A stretch of DNA of 32,053 nucleotides from Candidatus Bathyarchaeota archaeon (GCA_937898665.1 CALEIY010000178.1:1-32053); one strand, 5' to 3'. Shown: positions 7,666 through 15,645, numbered from the stretch's first letter. Notes: generated by a model from the sequence alone, not told the origin. A program made the numbers and translations.

Positions 7666-9029
7666 TGCCAAGGCTCTTCGGAACCAACGGCGTCAGGGGA
7701 GTCGTGAATAGGGAGCTGACACCCGAGTTGGTTTTGAGGCTCTCAGCATCGGCTGGACACCTCCTAGGCCGTGAGATCGCCGTCGGCAGAGATGGGAGAA
7801 CCAGCAGCGATATGCTCGCTAAGGCAGCCATAAGCGGCCTCCTCTCCGTCGGATGCCAAGTTCACGACATGGGGCTATTGCCGACGCCCACATTGCAGTA
7901 CGCCGTTAAGAAACTTGGCCTCGATGGAGGAATCATGATCACGGCCTCCCATAATCCACCGGAGTTCAACGGCGTTAAGGTCATCCTAGGCGACGGCGTG
8001 GAGGCTCCTAGGGAGGTTGAGGAGCGGATAGAGGAGCTCTACTTTAGGGGTGGGCCACCCCTTAAGCCGTGGGGGGAGGTCGGCTCGGTTGAGGGATTCA
8101 ACCCTATAGGCATCTATATCGACGGCATCCTCAGCCACGTGGATGTGGAGGCCATTAGGAGGAGGAGATTTAGGATCGTCATCGACCCTGGAAACGGTGT
8201 CGCAGCGCTCACAGCTCCGGAGCTGGCGAGGAGGCTTGGATGCGAGGTCTACACGATTAACGCGGATATAGATGGGGGCTTCCCTGGGAGAGGCTCCGAG
8301 CCGAGGCCGGAGAACCTCGGCGACCTCTCCAGACTCGTGGAGGCTGTCGACGCCGATCTCGGCGTTGCCTTCGACGGAGATGGGGATAGAGCCATCTTCG
8401 TCGATGAGAGAGGCGTAATTCACTGGGGTGATCGCTCCTTCGCCCTCGTCGCCTGGGACTATCTCAGGAGGCATCCTGGAGAGGCCATAGCGACCCCTGT
8501 TAGCTCCTCGAAGATGATCGAGGAGATCGCATGTAAGGCCGGTGGAAGCGTCGTCTGGACACGGGTTGGAAGCATAGTGGTCTCCAGAACGATGCTGGAG
8601 AGGGGGATCAACCTCGGCGGGGAGGAGAACGGCGGCATCTTCTACGGCCCCCACCAGCCGGTGAGGGATGGGGGAATGACGCTGGCCCTGATCCTCGACA
8701 TCCTCGCCAGGGAGAGGAGAACCCTCAGCGAGCTCCTAGGGGAGCTTCCGAGATATGTTCAGCGTAAGGAGCGCATCCCCTGTCCAAATGAGTTGAAGCA
8801 GAGAGTTCTGGAGGCCCTGAGGGAGAGGGTGGAGGCTGAGCGCATAGAGACCATCGACGGCGTGAAGCTCTGGTTTGAGGATGGAAGCTGGATACTCATC
8901 AGGCCTAGTGGAACGGAGCCGATATACAGGATCTACGCCGAGGCCGAGACGGAGAGCCGTCTAAACAGGATGGTTGAGGAGTATAGGAGGCTGCTGGAGG
9001 AGCTTATAGAGGAGGCTGAGGCTTCATAG
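7665..9029 (+). CDS. glmM: Phosphoglucosamine mutase / phosphomannomutase family (GlmM-like)
   Basis: This alpha-D-phosphohexomutase interconverts sugar-6- and sugar-1-phosphates. All four active-site elements are present: phosphoserine loop TASHNPPEFNGVKV, metal loop DGDGDRAIFVDE, sugar-binding loop GGEENGGIFY and phosphate-binding loop RPSGTEPIYRIY. The N-terminus LFGTNGVRGV resembles archaeal GlmM. Length (~454 residues) is normal. Glucosamine versus mannose/glucose phosphate specificity cannot be fixed from sequence. The ORF track starts at a GTG at 7662, but the ATG at 7665 overlaps the preceding TGA in the pattern TGATG and is preceded by GGTGATG, so it is preferred. Its 3' end overlaps tpiA, read from the other strand, by 26 bases. 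Confidence 0.92.
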   Translation: MPRLFGTNGVRGVVNRELTPELVLRLSASAGHLLGREIAVGRDGRTSSDMLAKAAISGLLSVGCQVHDMGLLPTPTLQYAVKKLGLDGGIMITASHNPPEFNGVKVILGDGVEAPREVEERIEELYFRGGPPLKPWGEVGSVEGFNPIGIYIDGILSHVDVEAIRRRRFRIVIDPGNGVAALTAPELARRLGCEVYTINADIDGGFPGRGSEPRPENLGDLSRLVEAVDADLGVAFDGDGDRAIFVDERGVIHWGDRSFALVAWDYLRRHPGEAIATPVSSSKMIEEIACKAGGSVVWTRVGSIVVSRTMLERGINLGGEENGGIFYGPHQPVRDGGMTLALILDILARERRTLSELLGELPRYVQRKERIPCPNELKQRVLEALRERVEAERIETIDGVKLWFEDGSWILIRPSGTEPIYRIYAEAETESRLNRMVEEYRRLLEELIEEAEAS

Positions 9030-9699
9030 CTGAAGCCAACTCCACCAACACCCTATAGGGGTCTGAGGCCTTCACCACTCCACTGGCCACAAGGACGCCC
9101 TCAGCCCCAAGCCTTAGGGCGGCCTCCACGTCGACACCCCTGGTGATTCCCGCTCCACATAGAACTCTCACCGAGGGGTCGACAGCCCTCACGGCCTCAA
9201 CGGCCCCCGAGACCACCTCCGGCTTAGCCTTCGAGACGGGGATCCCCGTCCCTATGAGCTCCGGAGGCTCTATCGCTATGGCCGTCGGCCTGTAGGCTGC
9301 GACGGCTCGGCATCGCTCAACGGTGTCGGCGCATACAACCGTGATGAGGCCGACTTCAGAGGCTCTCTCGACGGTCTCCTCGATGAGTTGGAGGCTTAGC
9401 CGACGCTCGGAGTGGCTTATGAGGGTGCCGACGCATCCCGCATCCAAAACGGCCTCTGGGGAGATATGCCCCGTATACTTCCCAGGGCTTATGGGGTCTA
9501 TGTGCTGGGCGAAGATGGGTATATCCACCTCTCCCGCGATGAGTCTAAGGTCGACGATCTGAGGGGCCACGGCGATACAGACCCCCGTCTCCCTTGAGGC
9601 CTTCTCAGCCATGGAGGCGAGCTTTAAGGCCGACTTCCCTAGGGCCTCTCGATAGGCCTTGAAGTTTACGAGGAGCAGGGGGAAACTCAGCTGGGACAT
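9004..9699 (-). CDS. tpiA: Triosephosphate isomerase, archaeal short type
   Basis: The enzyme interconverts dihydroxyacetone phosphate and glyceraldehyde-3-phosphate. The TIM-barrel motifs are present: substrate Asn/Lys in LLVNFKAY, catalytic His in ISHSERR, catalytic Glu in AIEPPELIGTG and the phosphate loop in CGAGI and LVASGVV. The ORF track extends to 9825, but the extra 42 residues have no family similarity, and the ATG at 9699 gives a 231-residue protein of normal archaeal length. A TATA-like AATGTTAA stretch lies ~30 bases upstream on this strand. The coding end overlaps the glmM end by 26 bases in convergent orientation. The cupin gene starts divergently 87 bases away. Confidence 0.95.
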   Translation of the reverse strand: MSQLSFPLLLVNFKAYREALGKSALKLASMAEKASRETGVCIAVAPQIVDLRLIAGEVDIPIFAQHIDPISPGKYTGHISPEAVLDAGCVGTLISHSERRLSLQLIEETVERASEVGLITVVCADTVERCRAVAAYRPTAIAIEPPELIGTGIPVSKAKPEVVSGAVEAVRAVDPSVRVLCGAGITRGVDVEAALRLGAEGVLVASGVVKASDPYRVLVELASAMKPQPPL

Positions 9700-9750
9700 C
9701 TCATCCTTTAGAGGCCTCCACATCCTTAACATTATCGAGGTGGAAAACGC

Positions 9751-9756
9751 TTTATA
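9751..9756 (+). promoter_or_regulatory. TATA-like box for the cupin gene
   Basis: TTTATA lies 31 bases before the ATG at 9787 in the tpiA/cupin divergent gap (9700-9786), so the leader would be about five bases. No operator-like repeat is evident in this gap. Confidence 0.4.
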
Positions 9757-9786
9757 GACCTTAGATCCCTCAGAGTTGGTGTCCCT

Positions 9787-10146
9787 ATGGAATATAGACG
9801 GATCGATGAGGCCCCTGGCTTCCATCCCGCTGAGGGGGTTTATCTAAGGCTTCTGGCCGACGGTAAGCGTATGACGCTTGTGAGATTCGACATGGAGCCT
9901 GGAGCGGTGATCCCTCCGCATAGTCATCCCCATGAACAGGCAGGTGTCTGCGTCAGGGGTGGGGGAGTCCTCACCTCCGGCGGTCGATCCATAGAGGTGG
10001 AGGCGGGTATGGCTTGGGTGATCCCAGGTGGGGAGGAGCATAGCTTCAAGGCTGGAGAGGGGGGCGCCGTCATCTATGAAGCCTTCAGCCCGCCTCGAGA
10101 GGATTATCTGGAGAGGGCTTTGGGTCAGGGTGGTTCTTCACCGTAG
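9787..10146 (+). CDS. Small cupin-domain protein
   Basis: The 119-residue protein is a single cupin barrel. Motif 1 is HSHPHEQAGVCVRG, with two histidines and a glutamine in place of the usual Glu. Motif 2 is PGGEEHSF with the third His. This is enough for metal binding, but the reaction or ligand is unknown; similar stand-alone cupins include metal-dependent isomerases, oxygenases and sugar- or metabolite-binding proteins. It stands alone on this strand, between divergent tpiA and a convergent coiled-coil gene that it overlaps by 22 bases at the 3' end. The ATG start is supported by the TATA-like box. Confidence 0.85.
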   Translation: MEYRRIDEAPGFHPAEGVYLRLLADGKRMTLVRFDMEPGAVIPPHSHPHEQAGVCVRGGGVLTSGGRSIEVEAGMAWVIPGGEEHSFKAGEGGAVIYEAFSPPREDYLERALGQGGSSP

Positions 10147-10994
10147 ATGAGGCGTAGCTCCTCCAGGGTGAGCTTGCCGCCTTCCCTCAGCTTTCTCTCA
10201 GCCTCCCTCCTCATCGCCTCAAGCCTCTCCCTCAATGCTCTCTGACGCCGCTCCTCCCGCTCCCTCTCAAGCTCTCGCAGCCGTGTCCTCACTCTCTCAG
10301 CCTCGGCTCTCAGCTCCCCCAATCGCATCTTCAGCCCCTTAATCTCCTCTCGACGCCTCACATACTCTCTATGAGCTTCATCCCTCCGCTCCTTCAGGGG
10401 TTTGACCCCCTCCCATAGTAGGTTGAGCCTCCTCTGAAGCTCCTCCACCTCCCCCGACAGCTTCTCAGCCTCCTCGAGGCATCTCCTGGCTTCAAGTCTC
10501 AGGGCTTCAGCCTCGGCCCTCATCATCAGCGCCTCATCCCGCCTCCTTTCGAGCTCCTCATGTCTCTTGAGAAGATTTCTCAGCTCCGCCTCCTCCCTTA
10601 GGAGATCCTCTTCCCGCCTCAGCATCTCCCTCGTGGGCGTCGTTATGATCCTCCATTCGATCTCCCTAAGCCTCTCGCTCAGCGTCCTCCTCGGTGGAAT
10701 CCCCCTACGTTGAGTTTTCACCTCCTCCTCGATGAGCCTCGCCTCCTCCCATTTCTTTCTGGCCTCCCCCCTCAGCTCCCTCGCCCTCCGCCTCAGCTCC
10801 CTAATCCTCCCTCGGCGGCTTCTCAGCTCCTCCTTCAGCTTCTCGGCCTCACCCCTCAGCTTCGCTATCTCCCCCCTAAGCTCATCTCTCCTCGCCTTCC
10901 ATCTCTCAGCCTCAGCCCTCAGACCCTCTATCCGCCTCCTCAAAGGCTCCATCTCAGCCTCAAGGGCGTCAAGCCTCCTCCGCAACCTCTCCAT
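10125..10994 (-). CDS. Archaeal coiled-coil protein, COG1340-like
   Basis: Nearly all of the 289 residues are heptad-rich coiled coil dominated by Arg, Glu and Leu. A short break around residues 95-125 contains SERLREIEWRIITTPTREM, which resembles the conserved central segment (IExLEWxxQTTP) of the archaeal COG1340 family. The conserved end KLTLEELRLIYGEE is also typical. Function of that family is not established. No transmembrane segment or catalytic motif is present. The start overlaps the end of the upstream UPF0282 gene by 26 bases and has a strong ribosome-binding site, so the two proteins are probably made together. The low-complexity composition produces long false ORFs on the other strand. 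Confidence 0.8.
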   Translation of the reverse strand: MERLRRRLDALEAEMEPLRRRIEGLRAEAERWKARRDELRGEIAKLRGEAEKLKEELRSRRGRIRELRRRARELRGEARKKWEEARLIEEEVKTQRRGIPPRRTLSERLREIEWRIITTPTREMLRREEDLLREEAELRNLLKRHEELERRRDEALMMRAEAEALRLEARRCLEEAEKLSGEVEELQRRLNLLWEGVKPLKERRDEAHREYVRRREEIKGLKMRLGELRAEAERVRTRLRELEREREERRQRALRERLEAMRREAERKLREGGKLTLEELRLIYGEEPP

Positions 10995-11841
10995 ACAGCT
11001 CCCTCCTCCTAGCCTCCAGTAGATTCGGCTCTAGGCCTAGATACTCGGCGGCTGACTCCACCCTGATGCCAAGCTCCTCCCCAAGCGTATAGACCTCGGA
11101 GAGTCGATCCCTATACCCTAGATCCCTCGTCAAGTGGTGATCTAAGACAAGCCTCTCAGGCTCCACCTCCTCCAGGATCCTCCTCAGATTCTTAGAGGCC
11201 CACTGAAGCTCAACCTCCATCCTTGGATGCTCTATGTAGGTGGTGGGGCCGTCGATGAAGATTATCTCAGGCCTCTCACCGAGGATGAACTCCATATGCT
11301 CCTCGAGGAGGGGGCCTTGGACATCGGAGGTGTAGAGGAAGATGTCGTCACCCCTTATCGAGACCTCTAGGACGTAGCCCCTCCTGGCGTCGGCTCCATG
11401 GGGGACGGGGTTGGAGAATCTGATCTCTAGATCTCCGAAGTCGAAGCTCCTCCCATCGGCGTATAGAAGCTCTAGGGCTAGCTCCCTCAGCCTTGGGATT
11501 ATGGAGGCGGCTCTCCTCCGCTGATTTGCGTTGATGAGCCTCCTAGGATGCTTTATGAGAACCGTCTTATCGGCGTAGATTCCAAGCTCCTCCGGGTCTA
11601 TATGGTCGTAGTGGTAGTGGGTGACGATGAGGATCTCGGCCTCCCGAGCCTTCGCCTTTATGCCGCTCCAAAGCCTCCTCCTCGCCTCCACCTCAAGGGG
11701 ATGGGGCGGCAATCCGTATCGATCTGGGGCGAGGGCGGTGGCTGGATCTATGAGGATGCCTATCTCCCCCGCGTCTATGTAGGTGGCTAGGCTTCTCACC
11801 CCTAGGCTGTCGGAGGCGAGAGGCTCGATCTCTAGACCCAA
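10969..11841 (-). CDS. UPF0282 family metallo-beta-lactamase-fold hydrolase
   Basis: The start PLASDSLGVRSLATY and the segment ILIDPATALAPDRYGLPPHPLE are diagnostic of the archaeal UPF0282 family. The metal-binding motif is THYHYDHIDPE, with further ligands likely in FLYTSDVQGP and LVLDHHLTRD. The fold is that of an MBL hydrolase, but the substrate of UPF0282 is unknown. Length (290 residues) is normal. The start is TTG; no better start lies near the conserved N-terminus. A TATA-like AATTT stretch shared with the divergent eS25 promoter lies ~32 bases upstream. It is translationally coupled to the coiled-coil gene by a 26-base overlap. Confidence 0.88.
   Translation of the reverse strand: MGLEIEPLASDSLGVRSLATYIDAGEIGILIDPATALAPDRYGLPPHPLEVEARRRLWSGIKAKAREAEILIVTHYHYDHIDPEELGIYADKTVLIKHPRRLINANQRRRAASIIPRLRELALELLYADGRSFDFGDLEIRFSNPVPHGADARRGYVLEVSIRGDDIFLYTSDVQGPLLEEHMEFILGERPEIIFIDGPTTYIEHPRMEVELQWASKNLRRILEEVEPERLVLDHHLTRDLGYRDRLSEVYTLGEELGIRVESAAEYLGLEPNLLEARRRELYGEVAEEA
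11001..11009 (-). promoter_or_regulatory. Ribosome-binding site for the coiled-coil gene
   Basis: Read on the minus strand, AGGAGGGAG lies six bases before the ATG at 10994, within the last codons of the UPF0282 gene. It supports the overlapping start. Confidence 0.6.
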
Positions 11842-11870
11842 CTTTAAACACCTATCGCAGGCGACGATTC

Positions 11871-11880
11871 AAATTTATCT
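11871..11880. promoter_or_regulatory. Shared TATA-like element between UPF0282 and eS25 genes
   Basis: AAATTTATCT sits in the 69-base divergent gap. Read forward, its centre is ~35 bases before the eS25 ATG; read in reverse, it is ~32 bases before the UPF0282 TTG. No other good TATA-like element serves the UPF0282 direction, so a bidirectional core promoter is possible. Confidence 0.35.
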
Positions 11881-11910
11881 CACCGCTCTTAAAGTGATCG
11901 GGGAGGGGGA

Positions 11911-12219
11911 ATGCCTGAGAAGAAGAGTCTCAGCCAGATGGAGAAGCAGCAGCTCCTCCGCGAGAGGAGGGCTAGGGGGAGGAGGGAGGATAGGAAGCTG
12001 GAGAAGCGGGTGGGCAGCATAGAGATACCTGAATTCGAGGAGGATGAGCTCCTAGACCTCCTGAAGAGGATGAGGGCCATAACGCCTCAGAGCTTCGCGG
12101 ATAGACTCAACCTCAGAGTGAGCGTGGCGAAGAGATTCCTAGAGGAGCTGAGGGAGAAAGGAGTCATAGAACTGGTGGACAAGAGTCACGACCTCATAAT
12201 CTACAGACTGCAAGGGTAG
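11911..12219 (+). CDS. rps25e: Small-subunit ribosomal protein eS25
   Basis: The 102-residue protein has a charged N-terminal tail containing KKSLSQMEKQQ, the conserved eS25 opening in archaea. It is followed by a winged-helix domain with RAITPQSFADRLNLRVSVAKRFLEELREKGVIELV. eS25 occurs in TACK archaea and eukaryotes but is generally missing from Euryarchaeota, so it is a useful lineage marker for this window. The ATG follows GGGGAGGGGG. It is a single gene, convergent with the cyclophilin-like gene 16 bases downstream, and shares a divergent gap with the UPF0282 gene. Confidence 0.93.
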   Translation: MPEKKSLSQMEKQQLLRERRARGRREDRKLEKRVGSIEIPEFEEDELLDLLKRMRAITPQSFADRLNLRVSVAKRFLEELREKGVIELVDKSHDLIIYRLQG

Positions 12220-12235
12220 AGTGCCAGGGATACGG

Positions 12236-12601
12236 CTAAGCCCTCTCGATCCGGATCCTACATCCACTCCGCACCTTCTTCAGGAGCTCCAAGCCCTCAG
12301 TGATCCTCCCAACCCGATTGACTGGTGTATAGGGCCTAGCTGGGCTGTGATAGAGGCAGAGGGAGTCCTCCATCGGCCAGTAAGCCATGGCTCCAGCTTC
12401 GACGTCTCTCACCGCCTTCTCCTCCCCCCTCCCTAACCCGATAAGGATGGCGATACCCCCATCCACCGGGTGGGCGCGGCCCTCGATGGGAAGTCTCCTC
12501 AATAGGGCTTCAACGGTTAGGGGTGCCAAAACCTTGATCAGCTCCCCAACGGCCTCCCCGACGCCGTGAAGCCTTATCCTCACCTTCACCCTCGAACTCA
12601 T
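12236..12601 (-). CDS. Cyclophilin-like fold protein (COG2164-like)
   Basis: The 121-residue protein contains LPIEGRAHPVDGGIAILI, VEAGAMAYWPMEDSLCLYHS, and PVNRVGRI...LKKVRSGCRIRIE. This matches the small cyclophilin-like family COG2164 (beta barrel), whose function is unknown; peptidyl-prolyl isomerase activity has not been established for it. The ORF track starts at 12676, but the ATG at 12601 overlaps the TGA of the upstream ligase gene in the pattern ATGA and starts just before the first conserved strand (VKVRIRLHG). It is the last gene of the aldolase-dehydrogenase-ligase operon, which suggests a role linked to that pathway. Confidence 0.85.
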   Translation of the reverse strand: MSSRVKVRIRLHGVGEAVGELIKVLAPLTVEALLRRLPIEGRAHPVDGGIAILIGLGRGEEKAVRDVEAGAMAYWPMEDSLCLYHSPARPYTPVNRVGRITEGLELLKKVRSGCRIRIERA

Positions 12602-13476
12602 GAGGCTAAGCCCTCCACATATTCGATGATCTTCCCAGCGATGTCGACGCCCGTCGCCTGCTTCAAAGCCTGCCATCCAGGGGCGCCATTCACCTCCAAG
12701 ATGACTGGGCCACGCTCCGACTCGGCGATGTCGACGCCGGCGTAGTCCAGGCCCAGCGCCTTCACGGCCCTCACACCTAGCTCCAATATCTCCTCCGCTA
12801 TCTCCCCAGCAACCATTCGACCTCCCTGAGCCACATTCGTCTTCCAGCTCCCTGGAGGCCCATACTTATAGGCTGCCCCCACAACATCATCGCCTACGAC
12901 GAAGACCCTTATATCCCGCCCAGGCTTACGTAGATACTCCTGGAGGAGGAGAGGCTCACCGATTCTGGTTAGGCTCTTGAGGGCATTATATGCCATATCG
13001 GGATCCTCGAACATCATGGAGCCTCGACCCATATGGCCGAGGATGGGCTTATAGATGCAGGTTCCCAGCCTCCCAGCCCATCGATAGGCTGCGCCGAGAT
13101 CCTCGGTTATATAGGTCTCAGCTATCGGAAGCCCCGCCTTTGCGAGGATGTACTGTGTCGCATACTTATCCCTCGCCCTTCGAAAGGGGTAGCAGGGGTT
13201 TACAACCCTGATGCCTGTGAGCTCCATATGCTCCATGAGGCTGATCCTCCTGGTTAGCTGGGAGCAGCTTCCAGGGCCGAAGCTTCTTAGGAGGCAGACA
13301 TCGTAATCCGTGATCTCGACGTCTCGAAGCCAGAATCTGGAGCCTCTATTGGATATGTGTGAGGAGACGTCGATGATGCTTCCGCTTAGAACCTCATGGC
13401 CCCGCCTCTCAGCTGCCTCCACCAGCTCCAGGCTGTTTAGGCTGGGATATTTGCCGTAGAGGACGAGGAGCCTCAA
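12598..13476 (-). CDS. RimK-type ATP-grasp alpha-L-glutamate ligase, MptN/CofF-like
   Basis: The 292-residue ATP-grasp enzyme shows RDKYATQYILAKAGLPI, IYKPILGHMGRGS (glycine-rich loop), LQEYLRKPGRDIRVFVVG and the metal-binding end VILEVNGAPGWQAL. The segment NVAQGG together with VNGAPGWQALKQATG most resembles archaeal RimK-type ligases that add glutamate to tetrahydromethanopterin (MptN) or F420 (CofF). LysX and RimK proper are less likely because no carrier protein or ribosomal target is nearby. Acceptor and amino acid are inferred. The start is TTG overlapping the upstream TGA (TTGA), and the end overlaps the next gene by four bases, so all three genes are translationally coupled. Confidence 0.88.
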   Translation of the reverse strand: MRLLVLYGKYPSLNSLELVEAAERRGHEVLSGSIIDVSSHISNRGSRFWLRDVEITDYDVCLLRSFGPGSCSQLTRRISLMEHMELTGIRVVNPCYPFRRARDKYATQYILAKAGLPIAETYITEDLGAAYRWAGRLGTCIYKPILGHMGRGSMMFEDPDMAYNALKSLTRIGEPLLLQEYLRKPGRDIRVFVVGDDVVGAAYKYGPPGSWKTNVAQGGRMVAGEIAEEILELGVRAVKALGLDYAGVDIAESERGPVILEVNGAPGWQALKQATGVDIAGKIIEYVEGLAS

Positions 13477-14561
13477 GATTCCTCGTCCATACCTACACTC
13501 AAGCCTCTTTTAGGTTTCCCCATTAAAGCCTCCATGAGGCCTTCATCCACCCCTAGCTCCTCGGCCAGCGCGATGAGACTTCTCCGCAGAGCCTCGGGGA
13601 TGGGTATCCCCTCCCTAAGCCTCCTACGCCTAGTCTCCCACTCCGGCTCACCTGGAATCATGATCCTCATGCCAGCTTCAGCCTCGCAGCGCCTAACGCC
13701 GTCGAGGATCATCCTACACCGCTCCTCGAAGACCTTAGGGTGAATGAAGAACTCAGGTTTCACAGCTATGGCGAAGACTCCATTCGTCGAGGGAGGCCCC
13801 TCCTCGGGGTCTAGGCCCGATCTGGACCCCGTTAGGGCTGCGCCTAGAAGCTCATTAACCAGCTGTAGGCAGTATCCCTTATGGCCTCCGAAGGGGAGGA
13901 GCCATCCACCGGCTTCGAGGGCTGCTGGGTCATCGGTCTCCCGCCCCTCACGGTCTCTGATCCAGCCTCTGGGTATGCGCTCACCCTCTAGTAGGGCCTG
14001 CTTCACCTTTCCATGGGCGACTATTGAGGTGGCATAGTCTAGGAGGAAGGGGTCGCCTCCCGTTGGTATGGCGATGCTGAGGGGATTTGTCCCAAGCACT
14101 CTTCCACGGCCGCCGTAGACGGTGACGATAGGATGGCCCACGTTGAGGAACATCATCGCTATGAAGCCCCTCCTCGCCGCCCAGGCGGTGTAGTAGCCCA
14201 CTCGGCCTACATGGTTACATCTATAGGCCGTGACAGCTGCGATATGGCTCCGCTCAGCCTTCTCAACAGCCACCTCCATCGCCTTCATCGCCGTCAGCTG
14301 TCCGAAGCCCCAGCATCCATTGATCACAGCCGTTGTAGGGGTCTCCCTCTCCACCATCGGCTCAGCCCTAGGATCGATGTATCCCTCCTTAACCCTCTCC
14401 GCGTAGGTTAGATAGTAGATAACTCCATGGGAATCATGCCCGGTTAGGTTTGCCTCCACGATGGTCTCAGCTATGAATCTAGCCTTATCCTCCGAGGCTC
14501 CGAGGGCTGAAAAGAGGGCGGTTCCCAGCCTCATCAAATCCTCGGCGGGAACCCTGATCAC
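13473..14561 (-). CDS. Malate/L-lactate/sulfolactate dehydrogenase family (Ldh2/ComC type)
   Basis: This NAD(P)-dependent 2-hydroxyacid dehydrogenase has the family fold, unrelated to classical MDH. Visible features are ANLTGHDSHGV, the catalytic-region AYRCNHVGRVGYYTAWAARRG, VLGTNPLSIAIPTG and PFGGHKGYCLQLVNELL. The length, 362 residues, is normal. Family members use malate, lactate, ureidoglycolate, sulfolactate (ComC) or 2-hydroxyglutarate; archaeal ones have been linked to coenzyme M and methanopterin precursor formation. The substrate cannot be fixed here, but the adjoining MptN-like ligase makes a cofactor side-chain role attractive. The start is GTG with GGGGTG just upstream. Its end overlaps the ligase start by four bases, and four bases separate it from the aldolase stop. 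Confidence 0.9.
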   Translation of the reverse strand: MIRVPAEDLMRLGTALFSALGASEDKARFIAETIVEANLTGHDSHGVIYYLTYAERVKEGYIDPRAEPMVERETPTTAVINGCWGFGQLTAMKAMEVAVEKAERSHIAAVTAYRCNHVGRVGYYTAWAARRGFIAMMFLNVGHPIVTVYGGRGRVLGTNPLSIAIPTGGDPFLLDYATSIVAHGKVKQALLEGERIPRGWIRDREGRETDDPAALEAGGWLLPFGGHKGYCLQLVNELLGAALTGSRSGLDPEEGPPSTNGVFAIAVKPEFFIHPKVFEERCRMILDGVRRCEAEAGMRIMIPGEPEWETRRRRLREGIPIPEALRRSLIALAEELGVDEGLMEALMGKPKRGLSVGMDEES

Positions 14562-14565
14562 CCCT

Positions 14566-15609
14566 CTACACCCTCTTAGGCACGAGTCTCCTAAGGCCGT
14601 CTAGGAAGGACTCGATGTCCTCACGCTCTATGCCATAATGGGTGACGAGCCTCACGATGGGTGAGTGAGGCCATCCAAAGCTCTTCCAGCCGAGCTGCTC
14701 ACAGGCCTTCCTCCAATCCTCACCAGTCCAGCCTAAGGGGGAGACATCGATGTAGACCATATTCGTCATAACGGGGTGTAGAATCTTTATCCCAAGATCC
14801 CTGAGGCCCTCAGCCAGGAGCTTCGCATTCTCATGATCCTCCTCTAGGCGATCCACCATCTTCGTCAGGGCGATGATGCCTGGGGCAGCTATGATACCGG
14901 CCTGCCTCATGCCGCCGCCCAGCATCTTCCTATACTTCCTAGCCCTCTCGATGAACTCCTCGGAGCCGACGACCAGCGAGCCGACGGGGGCGCAGAGGCC
15001 CTTGGAGAGGCAGAACATCACCGAGTCCGCATAGCGGGCCAGCTCCTTCACGTCGACTCTCAGGGCGACGGCGGCGTTGAAGATTCTCGCCCCATCCATG
15101 TGAACCGGTAGGCCATGTCTCTTCGCCACCTCCCAGTCGGCCTCCAGCTGCTCAGGGGTCAGCGGGATCCCACCCGCCCTGTTGTGGGTGTTCTCGACGC
15201 AGATGAGGCCTGTCCTGGGATAATGTATATTCGGCGGCCTTATGGCGGCCTCTATGTCCTCGGGCCTCATCCAGCCCATCTCCCCCCTCACGGGCCGAGC
15301 CGTAAGGCCGCCTATGACGGCGTATCCCCCAACCTCGTTGAGGTAGATGTGGCTCTCTGCCTCTAGGATGATCTCGTCGCCCCGCATGGTGTGGGCGAGG
15401 ACGCTTACGAGGTTTCCCTGGGTTCCACTCGTCACCAGTAGCGCAGCCTCTTTACCAAGCATCCTCGCCGCCAGCTTCTCAAGCTTATTCACCGTCGGGT
15501 CTTCGCCATAGACGTCGTCTCCCAGCTCGGCCTTAGCCATCGCCTCCCTCATCTCAGGGGTGGGAAGCGTGACTGTGTCACTTCTAAAGTCGAGATTCTT
15601 CTCCACCAT
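14566..15609 (-). CDS. ltaE: Low-specificity L-threonine aldolase family PLP enzyme
   Basis: The N-terminus FRSDTVTLPTPEMREAM, the segment GDDVYGEDPTV and the PLP lysine in FCLSKGLCAPVGS identify a fold-type I threonine aldolase. HMDGARIFNAA supplies the Asp that contacts the PLP ring. Members cleave threonine, allo-threonine or other beta-hydroxy-amino acids to glycine plus an aldehyde, or run in reverse. Length is normal. The start is ATG. On this strand the MBL gene ends 36 bases upstream, and a TATA-like CTTAAAGC lies within its end. Close linkage to a 2-hydroxyacid dehydrogenase and an amino-acid ligase suggests a special beta-hydroxy-amino-acid step rather than simple threonine breakdown; this is inference. 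Confidence 0.92.
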   Translation of the reverse strand: MVEKNLDFRSDTVTLPTPEMREAMAKAELGDDVYGEDPTVNKLEKLAARMLGKEAALLVTSGTQGNLVSVLAHTMRGDEIILEAESHIYLNEVGGYAVIGGLTARPVRGEMGWMRPEDIEAAIRPPNIHYPRTGLICVENTHNRAGGIPLTPEQLEADWEVAKRHGLPVHMDGARIFNAAVALRVDVKELARYADSVMFCLSKGLCAPVGSLVVGSEEFIERARKYRKMLGGGMRQAGIIAAPGIIALTKMVDRLEEDHENAKLLAEGLRDLGIKILHPVMTNMVYIDVSPLGWTGEDWRKACEQLGWKSFGWPHSPIVRLVTHYGIEREDIESFLDGLRRLVPKRV

Positions 15610-15645
15610 CCCAGCTCAACCAGATATTGGTTACGTTCAGAAGCT

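Noticed and set aside
7986-8654. 222-residue minus-strand ORF inside glmM
   Set aside because: It lies wholly antisense to the conserved phosphohexomutase core and has no recognisable motif.
9700-9825. N-terminal extension of triosephosphate isomerase in the ORF track
   Set aside because: The added 42 residues do not resemble the family and would overlap the cupin promoter and start; the ATG at 9699 fits the normal length.
10710-11022. Ser/Pro/Leu-rich plus-strand ORFs (100 and 96 residues)
   Set aside because: They are the complement of the low-complexity Arg/Glu/Leu coiled-coil gene and have no start signals.
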